Positions 53,336 to 62,125 of a stretch of DNA of 64,000 nucleotides are shown piece by piece. Origin of the DNA: Streptomyces sp. A1136 (GTDB lineage Bacteria > Actinomycetota > Actinomycetes > Streptomycetales > Streptomycetaceae); the NCBI RefSeq assembly GCF_004795055.1, contig NZ_SSBJ01000009.1, positions 152,450 to 216,449 on the forward strand, in the 5' to 3' direction. Numbering within the stretch: the stretch's first letter is position 1; every line of letters begins with the position of its first letter. The notes beneath the pieces were generated by a model. It made no database searches and had not been told where the DNA came from. It saw only the letters and a program-made list of their open reading frames with translations. Made by a program: the position numbers and the translations under genes.

Positions 53336-54442
53336 ATGGTCACGACCGGGACCGAACACCGCGCAGAGGCACTGCGACCGCATGCCGAAGACGCCTTCGC
53401 GCACGAACTGAAAGCCTTGGCGGCCGCCGACGACCGGCCCCGCCCCACCCGCTGGAAGCTCTCCCCGTGGGCCGTCGCCACCTACCTGCTCGGCGGCACG
53501 CTGGACGACGGCACGGTGATCACACCCAAGTACGTCGGACCGCGCCGCATCGTCGAGGTCGCCGTCACCACCCTGGCCACCGACCGCGCCCTCCTCCTCC
53601 TCGGAGTCCCCGGCACCGCCAAGACCTGGGTGTCCGAACACCTCGCCGCAGCGGTCAGCGGGGACTCCACCCTCCTCGTCCAAGGCACCGCCGGCACACC
53701 CGAGGAGGCCATCCGCTACGGCTGGGACTACGCCCGCCTCCTCGCCCACGGCCCGAGCCGTGATGCGCTCGTCCCCAGCCCCGTCATGCGCGCCATGGCC
53801 GACGGCATGACCGCCCGCGTCGAGGAACTCACCCGCATCCCCGCCGATGTCCAGGACACCCTCATCACCGTCCTGTCCGAGAAGACGCTCCCCATACCGG
53901 AGCTCGGGCAGGAGGTGCAGGCCGTGCGCGGCTTCAACCTCATCGCCACCGCCAACGACCGCGACCGCGGGGTCAACGAGCTCTCCAGCGCGCTGCGCCG
54001 CCGCTTCAACACCGTGGTGCTGCCGCTGCCCGCCACCGCCGACGCCGAGGTCGACATCGTCGCCCGCCGCGTCGACCAGTTGGGGCGCGCCCTCGACCTG
54101 CCAGCCGCGCCCGAGGGGCTGGAGGAGATCCGCCGCGTCGTCACCGTCTTCCGCGAGCTGCGCGACGGCGTCACCGGCGACGGTCGCACCAAGGTCAAGT
54201 CGCCCAGCGGCACGCTGTCCACCGCCGAGGCCATCTCGGTGGTCACCGGCGGCCTGGCCCTGGCCGCCCACTTCGGGGACGGCGTCCTGCGCCCCTCCGA
54301 CGTGGCAGCCGGCATCCTCGGCGCAGTCGTCCGCGACCCGGCCGCCGACCGGGTGGTCTGGCAGGAGTACCTCGAAGCCGTCGTCCGCGAGCGGGAGGGT
54401 TGGAAGGACTTCTACCGCGCCTGCCGGGAGGTGACGGTATGA
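53336..54442 (+). CDS. MoxR-type AAA+ ATPase
   Basis: A 368-residue ATPase. Walker A is G90-VPGTAKT (Lys96), the Walker B/MoxR segment is RVEELTRIPADVQDTLITVLSEK-like, sensor 1 is LIATANDRDRGVNELSSALRRRF with the Arg finger, and the lid domain spans about 255-350. MoxR proteins act as chaperone-like remodellers with a VWA partner, which is encoded two genes on. GAGGGGG lies before ATG 53336. The stop overlaps the next start by four bases (ATGA). Confidence 0.93.
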   Translation: MVTTGTEHRAEALRPHAEDAFAHELKALAAADDRPRPTRWKLSPWAVATYLLGGTLDDGTVITPKYVGPRRIVEVAVTTLATDRALLLLGVPGTAKTWVSEHLAAAVSGDSTLLVQGTAGTPEEAIRYGWDYARLLAHGPSRDALVPSPVMRAMADGMTARVEELTRIPADVQDTLITVLSEKTLPIPELGQEVQAVRGFNLIATANDRDRGVNELSSALRRRFNTVVLPLPATADAEVDIVARRVDQLGRALDLPAAPEGLEEIRRVVTVFRELRDGVTGDGRTKVKSPSGTLSTAEAISVVTGGLALAAHFGDGVLRPSDVAAGILGAVVRDPAADRVVWQEYLEAVVREREGWKDFYRACREVTV

Positions 54443-56766
54443 ACCCCCGGGCCGAGGGCCCCCTCCTGCTGGGGGTCCGGCACCACGGACCGGGCTCCGC
54501 CCGCGCCGTGCGGGCCGCTTTGGACGAAGCCGGGCCGTCGGCGGTGCTCATAGAAGGGCCGCCGGAAGGCGACGCGCTGTTGCCGCTCACCGCCGACCCG
54601 AGCATGCGGCCGCCCGTCGCCCTGCTCGCCCACGCGGCCGACGATCCGGGCCGGGCCGCCTTCTGGCCGCTGGCCGGGTTCTCCCCCGAATGGGTCGCCA
54701 TCCGTTGGGCCCAGGACCGGGGGGTACCCGTCCGGTTCATCGACCTCCCCGCCGCGCACTCGCTGGCCGCGACGCCTGACGAGGGGGCGCGCGACGAGGA
54801 GGCGCGGGACGAGGGGGCGCGGGACGAAGCCGTCCGGATCGACCCGCTCGCCGTGCTGGCCGAGAGCGCCGGGTACGACGACCCCGAGCGCTGGTGGGAG
54901 GACGCCGTCGAGCACCGGGACGCCGTACGGGAAGACCCCCTGGCCGTGTTCGGCGCACTCGGCGAGGCGATGGGGGCGCTGCGCGAGGAGTACGGCTGCG
55001 CCAACCACCGCGACCTGGTGCGCGAGGCGTACATGCGGCAGCGCATGCGGGCCGCGCGCCGCGAGTTCGGCGACGACTACGCCGTGGTCTGCGGGGCATG
55101 GCACGTCCCGGCCCTGCGCGCCCCGACCACGGCCACCGCCGACAAGGCGCTGCTCGGCGGACTGCCCAGGATCAAGGTGGAGACCACCTGGGTGCCCTGG
55201 ACCCACCGCCGGCTCACCCGCGCCGCGGGCTACGGCGCCGGCATCACCTCGCCCGGCTGGTACGCGCACCTCTTCACCGCCCGCGACCGGCCCGTCGAGC
55301 GCTGGCTGACGAAGGTCGCGGGCCTGCTCCGGGAGGAGGACCGACAGGTCTCCTCCGCCCACGTCATCGAGGCGGTCCGGCTGGCGCAGACCCTCGCCGC
55401 CGTGCGGGGGCGACCCGTTGCCGGCCTCACCGAAACCCTGGAGGCGGTCCGGGCGGTCATGTGCGACGGCTCCGACGTACCGCTCGCCCTCATCCACGAC
55501 CGTCTGGTGGTCGGGGACGTGCTGGGCGAAGTCCCCGACGCGGCGCCCGTGGTACCCCTCCAACGGGACCTCACCCGCAGACAGCGGTCCCTGCGCCTCA
55601 AGGTCGAGGCGCAGGAACGCGAGCTGGAGCTGGACCTGCGCAAGGACACCGACGGGGCCAAGTCCCTGCTCCTGCACCGGCTGCGGCTGCTCGGCATCGA
55701 CTGGGGGATACCCGCCGCCTCCCGCGCCGGCACCGGCACCTTCCGCGAGACCTGGCGGCTGCGCTGGGAACCGGAGCTGTCCGTGCGGGTCGCGGAGGCC
55801 GGGATCTGGGGCACGACCGTCCTGGGGGCGGCCACCGCCCGCGCCGAGGCCCTCGCAGCGGACGCCGGGGAACTGGGCGAGGTCACCGCCCTCGCCGAAC
55901 GGTGCCTGCTCGCCGGGCTGTCCGAGGCGTTGCCCGCCGTACTGCGCGCCCTCGCCGACCGTGCCGCTCTGGACACCGATGTGGCGCGCCTCGCCAAAGC
56001 GCTGCCGGCGCTGGCCCGCTCGCTGCGGTACGGGGACGTACGCGGCACCGACGCCGAGGCGCTCGGCACTGTCGCCGCCGGGCTCGCGGAGCGGATATGC
56101 GTGGCCCTGCCGGCCGCCTGTGCGGCCGGGCTGGACGCCGACGCCGCGGCGGAGCTGCGCGGGCACGTCGACGCCGTCCACGGGGCGATCGCCCTGCTGG
56201 CCGACGCCGACGAGGGGCTGCGCGAGCGCTGGTCGGCGGTGCTGCGGACGCTGGCCGGCCGGGACACCGTGCCCGGGCTGATCCGGGGTCGGTCCGCCCG
56301 CCTGCTGCTGGACGACGGCCGCCTCCCGCCCGAGGAGACCGCCCGGCTGATGGGGCTCGCGCTGTCCCCGGCGGCCATTCCCGCCGACGCGGCCGGCTGG
56401 ATCGAGGGCTTCGTCGGCGGCAGCGCGGGCGGCGGCACCCTGCTGGTCCACGACGAACGGCTGCTGGGCCTGATCGACACCTGGCTGGTGTCGGTGCCGG
56501 CGAACGCCTTCATCGACGTACTGCCCCTGCTGCGCCGGACGTTCGGGGCGTACGAGCCGGGCGTGAAGCGTGCCCTCGGCGAACTGGTCCGGCGGGGACC
56601 GTCCGATGGGGCGCGCCGGCCGACCGGACCCGGCTCGGCGCCCGAGGGTTTCGGGCCGGAGCTGGACCCCGTCCGCGCGGACGCGGCGGCGGACCTGGTC
56701 CGCGTGCTGCTCGCCAGGGCGGCGGAGGCGACCGGGGCGATCGGGGCGGCGGTGGGCGCCGGCTGA
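54439..56766 (+). CDS. DUF5682-type protein with paired His motifs
   Basis: A 775-residue protein. The first 250 residues have LLGVRHHGPGS (H15, H16), VLIEGPPEGD (E39) and, at about 215-226, AVVCGAWHVPAL (H222). This order of G-x-x-H, an acidic x-E-x-P strand and V-x-G-x-x-H-x-P recalls EreA/ChaN/TIKI-type hydrolases; that relation is my inference. Residues 300-775 are helical, with no motif I know. Its start overlaps the MoxR stop and it precedes the VWA gene by 54 bp, so the three make one operon. Confidence 0.82.
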   Translation: MNPRAEGPLLLGVRHHGPGSARAVRAALDEAGPSAVLIEGPPEGDALLPLTADPSMRPPVALLAHAADDPGRAAFWPLAGFSPEWVAIRWAQDRGVPVRFIDLPAAHSLAATPDEGARDEEARDEGARDEAVRIDPLAVLAESAGYDDPERWWEDAVEHRDAVREDPLAVFGALGEAMGALREEYGCANHRDLVREAYMRQRMRAARREFGDDYAVVCGAWHVPALRAPTTATADKALLGGLPRIKVETTWVPWTHRRLTRAAGYGAGITSPGWYAHLFTARDRPVERWLTKVAGLLREEDRQVSSAHVIEAVRLAQTLAAVRGRPVAGLTETLEAVRAVMCDGSDVPLALIHDRLVVGDVLGEVPDAAPVVPLQRDLTRRQRSLRLKVEAQERELELDLRKDTDGAKSLLLHRLRLLGIDWGIPAASRAGTGTFRETWRLRWEPELSVRVAEAGIWGTTVLGAATARAEALAADAGELGEVTALAERCLLAGLSEALPAVLRALADRAALDTDVARLAKALPALARSLRYGDVRGTDAEALGTVAAGLAERICVALPAACAAGLDADAAAELRGHVDAVHGAIALLADADEGLRERWSAVLRTLAGRDTVPGLIRGRSARLLLDDGRLPPEETARLMGLALSPAAIPADAAGWIEGFVGGSAGGGTLLVHDERLLGLIDTWLVSVPANAFIDVLPLLRRTFGAYEPGVKRALGELVRRGPSDGARRPTGPGSAPEGFGPELDPVRADAAADLVRVLLARAAEATGAIGAAVGAG

Positions 56767-56820
56767 CGCCCGGCGCCGCCGGACGGAGGGGGTCGGCGGT
56801 GAGAGCCGAGGGGTGGGGCA

Positions 56821-58038
56821 GTGCGACAACGGGACACACGGCACGGGACAAGGAACGAGGGGGACGGACAGGTGGAGATCAGTGCGGGGCGGCCGGCGGA
56901 CGCGGGGGAGCGGCTGCGGCGGTGGCGGATGGTGCTAGGCGGAGGAGACGGCGAGGGCACCGGACACGCGCTCTCCGGGCGGGACGCGGAGATGGACGCC
57001 GCGCTCACGGCGCTCTACGGCCGCAGCGGCGGCGGTGCGCGCAGGAAGGCGGGGGAGCGCTCGGCCGGGCTCGGCGGGTCCGCGCCGCAGGTCGCCCGCT
57101 GGCTCGGCGACATCAGGACGTACTTCCCCGGCTCCGTGGTGCAGGTCATGCAGCGCGACGCCATCGAGCGGCTCGGCCTGTCCGCCCTGCTGCTGGAGCC
57201 GGAGATGCTGGAGGCGGTGGAACCGGACGTCCATCTCGTCGGCACCCTGCTCTCCCTCAACAAGGCCATGCCGCAGACGACCCGCGAGACCGCCCGCGTC
57301 GTGGTGGCGAAGGTCGTCGAACAGTTGGAGAAGCGCCTCGCCGCCCGAACCCGCGCCACCCTCACCGGAGCCCTCGACCGCTCCGCCCGGGTGAGCCGCC
57401 CCCGCCACCGGGACATCGACTGGGACCGCACCATCCGCGCCAACCTCAAGAACTACCTGCCCGAGTACCGCACGGTCGTCCCCGAGCGGCTGATCGGATA
57501 CGGCCGGGCGGCGCAGTCGGTGAAGAAGGAGGTCATCCTCTGCATCGACCAGTCGGGTTCGATGGCGGCCTCCGTCGTCTACGCCTCCGTCTTCGGCGCG
57601 GTCCTCGCCTCGATGCGCGCGATCGCCACCCGGCTCGTGGTGTTCGACACGGCGGTGGTCGACCTCACCGACCAGCTCGACGACCCCGTCGACGTGCTCT
57701 TCGGCACCCAACTCGGCGGCGGCACCGACATCAACCGGGCCCTCGCCTACTGCCAGTCCAAGATCACCCGACCGGCCGACACCGTCGTGGTCCTGATCAG
57801 TGATCTCTACGAGGGCGGCATACGCGAGGGGATGCTCAAGCGGGTGGCCGCGATGAAGGGCGCCGGAGTCGAGTTCGTGACCCTGCTCGCCCTCTCCGAC
57901 GAAGGCGCCCCCGCCTACGACCGGGAACACGCCGCGGCCCTGGCCGCGCTCGGCGCGCCCGCCTTCGCCTGCACCCCGGACCTCTTCCCCGACGTGATGG
58001 CGGCGGCGCTGGAGAAGAGGCCGCTGCCCGTGCCGTGA
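56821..58038 (+). CDS. VWA domain protein (CoxE-like), MoxR partner
   Basis: A 405-residue protein. The N-terminal half is helical (RDAIERLGLSALLLEPEML, SLNKAMPQTTRETARVVVAKVVEQLE). The C-terminal von Willebrand A domain has an intact metal site: D243-Q-S245-G-S247 (CIDQSGSMAAS), the Thr loop GGGTDINRA and VVLISDLYEGG. Such proteins work with MoxR ATPases to load or remodel targets. GTG 56821 follows GAGGGG; GTG 56872 with GAGGGGG is equally plausible and would shorten it by 17 residues. It is the last gene of the operon. Confidence 0.9.
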   Translation: MRQRDTRHGTRNEGDGQVEISAGRPADAGERLRRWRMVLGGGDGEGTGHALSGRDAEMDAALTALYGRSGGGARRKAGERSAGLGGSAPQVARWLGDIRTYFPGSVVQVMQRDAIERLGLSALLLEPEMLEAVEPDVHLVGTLLSLNKAMPQTTRETARVVVAKVVEQLEKRLAARTRATLTGALDRSARVSRPRHRDIDWDRTIRANLKNYLPEYRTVVPERLIGYGRAAQSVKKEVILCIDQSGSMAASVVYASVFGAVLASMRAIATRLVVFDTAVVDLTDQLDDPVDVLFGTQLGGGTDINRALAYCQSKITRPADTVVVLISDLYEGGIREGMLKRVAAMKGAGVEFVTLLALSDEGAPAYDREHAAALAALGAPAFACTPDLFPDVMAAALEKRPLPVP

Positions 58039-58105
58039 GCGCCCCGCCGGCCCCGACCGGAACTCGGCGGATCGTACGAACGCGCAGCTCAACCGTGAGG
58101 CGATC

Positions 58106-58121
58106 TGTGACAGGTATCACC
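58106..58121. promoter_or_regulatory. Crp-like site upstream of sucC
   Basis: TGTGA-CAGGTA-TCACC differs at the last base from the symmetrical CRP-type TGTGA-N6-TCACA. It is about 194-209 bp before the sucC start. Confidence 0.4.
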
Positions 58122-58144
58122 GCTCAGGTGGGAGCCGCGATTTA

Positions 58145-58158
58145 GGGACGCACGTCCC
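58145..58158. promoter_or_regulatory. Palindrome at the sucC promoter
   Basis: GGGACG-CA-CGTCCC is a perfect 14-bp palindrome that lies just upstream of TAACCT (58166-58171), a possible -10 with TTAGGG (58142-58147) 18 bp before it. A wider pair GTGGGA/TCCCAC (58128-58133, 58155-58160) surrounds it. It could be an operator. Nothing else is recognised in 58172-58314. Confidence 0.45.
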
Positions 58159-58314
58159 ACGGGGATAACCTGCGAGACGGACATGCCGCGTCCACGGTCA
58201 CCGTGTGCGCCTTCCTTGTGACAGCGCCGTCACGTTGCCCTCCGCGGCACGCCCACGCAGATAGCAGACAACCGCGAATCACTGCGAATCTTTGAAGACA
58301 AGGGACGGACGCGC

Positions 58315-59493
58315 GTGGACCTGTTCGAGTACCAGGCGAGGGACCTCTTCGCCAAGCACGGTGTACCGGTGCTGGCCGGTGAAGTGATCGACACGCCTGA
58401 GGCGGCTCGCGAGGCCACCGAGCGGCTGGGCGGCAAGTCGGTCGTCAAGGCGCAGGTGAAGGTCGGCGGCCGAGGCAAGGCCGGCGGCGTCAAGCTCGCC
58501 GCCACCCCGGACGAGGCAGTCGCCCGGGCGACGGACATCCTCGGCATGGACATCAAGGGCCACACGGTCCACAAGGTGATGATCGCCGAGACCGCTCCCG
58601 AGATCCTGGAGGAGTACTACGTCTCGTACCTCCTCGACCGCACCAACCGCACCTTCCTGGCCATGGCCTCGGTGCAGGGCGGCATGGACATCGAGGAGGT
58701 CGCGGAGAAGACCCCCGAGGCCCTCGCGAAGGTCCCGGTCAACGCCAACGAGGGCGTGACCATCGAGAAGGCCCGCGAGATCGTCGCCCAGGCGAAGTTC
58801 CCGTCCGAGGTCGCCGAGAAGGTCGCCGAGGTCCTCGTGACCCTGTGGCAGACCTTCATCGCCGAGGACGCGCTCCTCGTCGAGGTCAACCCGCTCGCGA
58901 AGGTCGCCAACGGCGACGTCATCGCGCTCGACGGCAAGGTCTCGCTCGACGAGAACGCCGAGTTCCGCCAGCCGGGCCACGAGGAGTTCGTGGACCACGC
59001 GGCCGCGAACCCGCTGGAGGCCGCCGCCAAGGCGAAGAACCTCAACTACGTCAAGCTCGACGGTGAGGTCGGCATCATCGGCAACGGCGCGGGTCTCGTC
59101 ATGAGCACCCTCGACGTCGTCGCCTACGCCGGCGAGAACCGCGGCGGCGTCAAGCCCGCCAACTTCCTGGACATCGGCGGTGGCGCCTCCGCCGCCGTCA
59201 TGGCCAACGGTCTCGAGATCATCCTCGGCGACCCGGACGTCAAGTCCGTCTTCGTCAACGTCTTCGGTGGCATCACCGCGTGCGACGAGGTCGCCAACGG
59301 CATCGTCCAGGCGCTGGCCCTGCTGGAGGAGAAGGGCGAGGCGGTCACCAAGCCGCTCGTCGTCCGTCTCGACGGCAACAACGCCGAGCTGGGTCGCAAG
59401 ATCCTCTCGGACGCCAACCACCCGCTGGTGCAGCGCGTGGACACCATGGACGGCGCGGCCGACAAGGCCGCCGAGCTCGCGGCTGCGAAGTAA
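58315..59493 (+). CDS. sucC: Succinyl-CoA synthetase beta subunit
   Basis: A 392-residue ADP-forming ligase subunit that couples succinyl-CoA to succinate with nucleotide triphosphate formation in the TCA cycle. It starts [20 protein letters not shown] and has the ATP-grasp fold ([18 protein letters not shown]), VEVNPLAKV and the power-helix region [17 protein letters not shown], followed by [21 protein letters not shown] 58315 start. sucD begins 22 bp after its stop; the two are an operon. Confidence 0.98.
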   Translation: MDLFEYQARDLFAKHGVPVLAGEVIDTPEAAREATERLGGKSVVKAQVKVGGRGKAGGVKLAATPDEAVARATDILGMDIKGHTVHKVMIAETAPEILEEYYVSYLLDRTNRTFLAMASVQGGMDIEEVAEKTPEALAKVPVNANEGVTIEKAREIVAQAKFPSEVAEKVAEVLVTLWQTFIAEDALLVEVNPLAKVANGDVIALDGKVSLDENAEFRQPGHEEFVDHAAANPLEAAAKAKNLNYVKLDGEVGIIGNGAGLVMSTLDVVAYAGENRGGVKPANFLDIGGGASAAVMANGLEIILGDPDVKSVFVNVFGGITACDEVANGIVQALALLEEKGEAVTKPLVVRLDGNNAELGRKILSDANHPLVQRVDTMDGAADKAAELAAAK

Positions 59494-59514
59494 GGGCAGA
59501 GGTCAAAGACTCAC

Positions 59515-60405
59515 ATGGCTATCTTCCTCAACAAGGACAGCAAGGTCATCGTCCAGGGCATGACCGGTGCCACGGGCATGAAGCACACCAAGCTGATGCT
59601 GGCTGACGGCACCAACATCGTCGGCGGCGTGAACCCGCGCAAGGCCGGCACCACCGTCGACTTCGACGGCACCGAGGTCCCGGTCTTCGGCTCGGTCGCC
59701 GAGGCGATGGAGAAGACGGGCGCCAACGTCTCCGTCCTCTTCGTCCCGCCGGCCTTCGCCAAGGCCGCCGTCGTCGAGGCCATCGACGCCGAGATCCCGC
59801 TGGCCGTCGTCATCACCGAGGGCATCGCGGTGCACGACTCCGCCGCCTTCTGGGCGTACGCGACCGCCAAGGGCAACAAGACCCGCATCATCGGCCCGAA
59901 CTGCCCGGGTCTGATCACCCCCGGCCAGTCCAACGCCGGCATCATCCCGGGCGACATCACCAAGCCCGGACGCATCGGTCTGGTGTCGAAGTCCGGCACG
60001 CTGACCTACCAGATGATGTACGAGCTCCGTGACATCGGCTTCTCCTCCGCCGTCGGCATCGGTGGCGACCCGGTCATCGGCACCACGCACATCGACGCCC
60101 TCGCGGCGTTCGAGGCGGACCCCGAGACCGACCTCATCGTCATGATCGGCGAGATCGGCGGCGACGCCGAGGAGCGTGCGGCGGACTTCATCGCGAAGAA
60201 CGTCACCAAGCCGGTCGTCGGCTACGTCGCGGGCTTCACCGCCCCCGAGGGCAAGACCATGGGTCACGCCGGCGCCATCGTCTCCGGTTCTTCCGGCACC
60301 GCACAGGCCAAGAAGGAGGCCCTTGAGGCCGCGGGCGTGAAGGTCGGCAAGACGCCGACCGAGACGGCCAAGCTGGCGCGCGAGATCCTGAACGCCGCGC
60401 AGTAG
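59515..60405 (+). CDS. sucD: Succinyl-CoA synthetase alpha subunit
   Basis: A 296-residue subunit with the CoA-binding Rossmann domain ([20 protein letters not shown]) and the phosphorylated His in [14 protein letters not shown] near residue 246. [11 protein letters not shown] and [16 protein letters not shown] are typical. It forms the active enzyme with SucC. A strong terminator follows 15 bases after the stop. Confidence 0.98.
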   Translation: MAIFLNKDSKVIVQGMTGATGMKHTKLMLADGTNIVGGVNPRKAGTTVDFDGTEVPVFGSVAEAMEKTGANVSVLFVPPAFAKAAVVEAIDAEIPLAVVITEGIAVHDSAAFWAYATAKGNKTRIIGPNCPGLITPGQSNAGIIPGDITKPGRIGLVSKSGTLTYQMMYELRDIGFSSAVGIGGDPVIGTTHIDALAAFEADPETDLIVMIGEIGGDAEERAADFIAKNVTKPVVGYVAGFTAPEGKTMGHAGAIVSGSSGTAQAKKEALEAAGVKVGKTPTETAKLAREILNAAQ

Positions 60406-60420
60406 GCAGTCACCGTAAGC

Positions 60421-60462
60421 ACGGGCGTGGCCCGCACCCTCCGGGGTGCGGGCCACGCCCGT
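60421..60462. terminator. Bidirectional terminator after sucD
   Basis: ACGGGCGTGGCCCGCACC (60421-60438) pairs perfectly over 18 bp with 60445-60462. Confidence 0.93.
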
Positions 60463-60482
60463 TGTCCGTGTCCGCCGCCGCG

Positions 60483-62006
60483 TCACTCGATCTTCGGGGC
60501 GAGGCGGGCCGGACCGGCCGCCGGGTCCGAATGGAGCCGGTCGTGCAGTTCCTTGCTCCGCTCGGTGAACCGTTGTGGTCCGCTGAGCGGGGGCACCCCA
60601 GACACGCTCGTACCCGGTGCGATCGGGGCGATGTACTGGCTCGGGGACGTGGTCGCCGTGTACGCCGTCGCGACCGCGATCACCGCCGTCAGCCCGAGCG
60701 CCGCCCGGCTCAGCGCCCGGGAGCGGCGCTCACAGGAGGTGCGTACGGCCGCTGCCGGGCGGGGGTCGAGGCAGACGGCCGGGCGGACCGAGCCCATGCG
60801 TTCGCGCAGCCGGGCCGAGCGGCGGGCGGGCGGCAGACCGTCCAGTTCGGGGAGTCGGGCGGTGAGCTCGGCGTGCGCGTTCAGGAGGCGCAGCCCGGTC
60901 GTGGGGGTCGACGCCTCGATCTCCGCGGCCGTGTCGGGCAGGTCGAGGCCGACGCCGTCGTAGAGCAGGACGGCACGGCGGTACGCGGTGGGCAGCGCGA
61001 GCAGCGCGTCCATCGTGATCCGGTCGGCGGGTTCGGCGGGGGCCTTGTCGGGGTGGCGGAAGGCCCTGCGGAACCGGTGCCAGGGCGAGAGGGCGTACTC
61101 GTACGCGACCGCGCGCACCCACCCCACCGGGTCCGGGTCGGTGGCGACCTCGGGCCAGCGTGCCCAGGCCTGGAGGAACGCCTTGTCGACGGCCTCCAGG
61201 GCGAGGGAGCGGCGGCCGGTGAGGAGGTACGCCTGACGGACGAGGGCCGGGGCGGCGTAGGAGTGCAGGGCGTCGAAGGCCTGAGCGGGAGTCAAAGGAC
61301 CCGGGTCGACGGGGTCTTCCACCTCGGCCGGAGCCTCGGCCGGGGCTTCGGCTGCGGCTTCGGCGCCGGCTGGGTCCGGGGCGGGCGGGTCCGGGGCGGG
61401 CGGCTCGGCGGGGGGTGCGTCGGCTGCGGCGGTCGGCGTATCGGCCTCTACGGTCGGCGCGTCGGTGTCGGTGTCGGTGTCGGTGCCGGCGACGGGCGCG
61501 GGATCGGCCGCCGGTTCGGGTTGCGGCTCGGGTCGCGGCTGCGGGTCGGCTTCGTGTTCCGGGGGAGGCGGGGTGTGGTCCGCGCCGGTCCCGCCGCCGG
61601 TCCTGCTCTCGTGGCGCGAGGAGTCGGCCGGCGGCTTCGCGGCCCGTTTCGCCGCCGCCTTGGGCCGTTTGCGTGAGCTGATCGGCCGCGCGGGCGCGGG
61701 GGAGACCCGTACGGCGGCGGGAGCGGCGGCCTTCGCGCCCTCGGACGCCTCGGCTCCGTCCTCGGGCCCGTCGGTGGGTCCGGCCGCCGCGAGCCGGGTG
61801 ATGAACCGGGCGTACGCCTTGCGTTTGCGGCCGCGCGGCTGCGTCCGGCCCGACTCCCACGAGCGGACCGTGGCAGGACTGACCCCCACCGCCGCCGCCA
61901 CCTCACCGTGCGTCAGTTCGGCGGATTCGCGCAGCCTTCGGCGTTCCTGGGGGGAGGGGAGGTCGGCCTCGTCCGGGGAGGAGGTCGTTCCGTCGCCTTG
62001 TGTCAT
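60483..62006 (-). CDS. XRE-HTH / sigma-factor-like / membrane fusion protein
   Basis: A 507-residue mosaic. Residues 20-72 are an XRE-type HTH ([32 protein letters not shown]). A Pro/Ala/Glu linker with a DTDTDTD run fills 75-238. Residues 240-315 look like ECF sigma region 2 ([48 protein letters not shown]) and 328-382 like region 4 ([39 protein letters not shown]). A single hydrophobic span (434-452) and a short tail follow. I know of no studied protein with this layout. The region 4-like helix lacks several basic residues. ATG 62006; convergent with sucD. Confidence 0.82.
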   Translation of the reverse strand: MTQGDGTTSSPDEADLPSPQERRRLRESAELTHGEVAAAVGVSPATVRSWESGRTQPRGRKRKAYARFITRLAAAGPTDGPEDGAEASEGAKAAAPAAVRVSPAPARPISSRKRPKAAAKRAAKPPADSSRHESRTGGGTGADHTPPPPEHEADPQPRPEPQPEPAADPAPVAGTDTDTDTDAPTVEADTPTAAADAPPAEPPAPDPPAPDPAGAEAAAEAPAEAPAEVEDPVDPGPLTPAQAFDALHSYAAPALVRQAYLLTGRRSLALEAVDKAFLQAWARWPEVATDPDPVGWVRAVAYEYALSPWHRFRRAFRHPDKAPAEPADRITMDALLALPTAYRRAVLLYDGVGLDLPDTAAEIEASTPTTGLRLLNAHAELTARLPELDGLPPARRSARLRERMGSVRPAVCLDPRPAAAVRTSCERRSRALSRAALGLTAVIAVATAYTATTSPSQYIAPIAPGTSVSGVPPLSGPQRFTERSKELHDRLHSDPAAGPARLAPKIE

Positions 62007-62125
62007 GCCACTCTCCCCGCGACCCGGTAGCTCTGCGCGAAAAAGTACATAAACGTATATTGAGCGACACCACGGACATTCGCCTGTTACCCGCCCATAG
62101 CGCGTGTCGTTGGCACCATGGCGGG

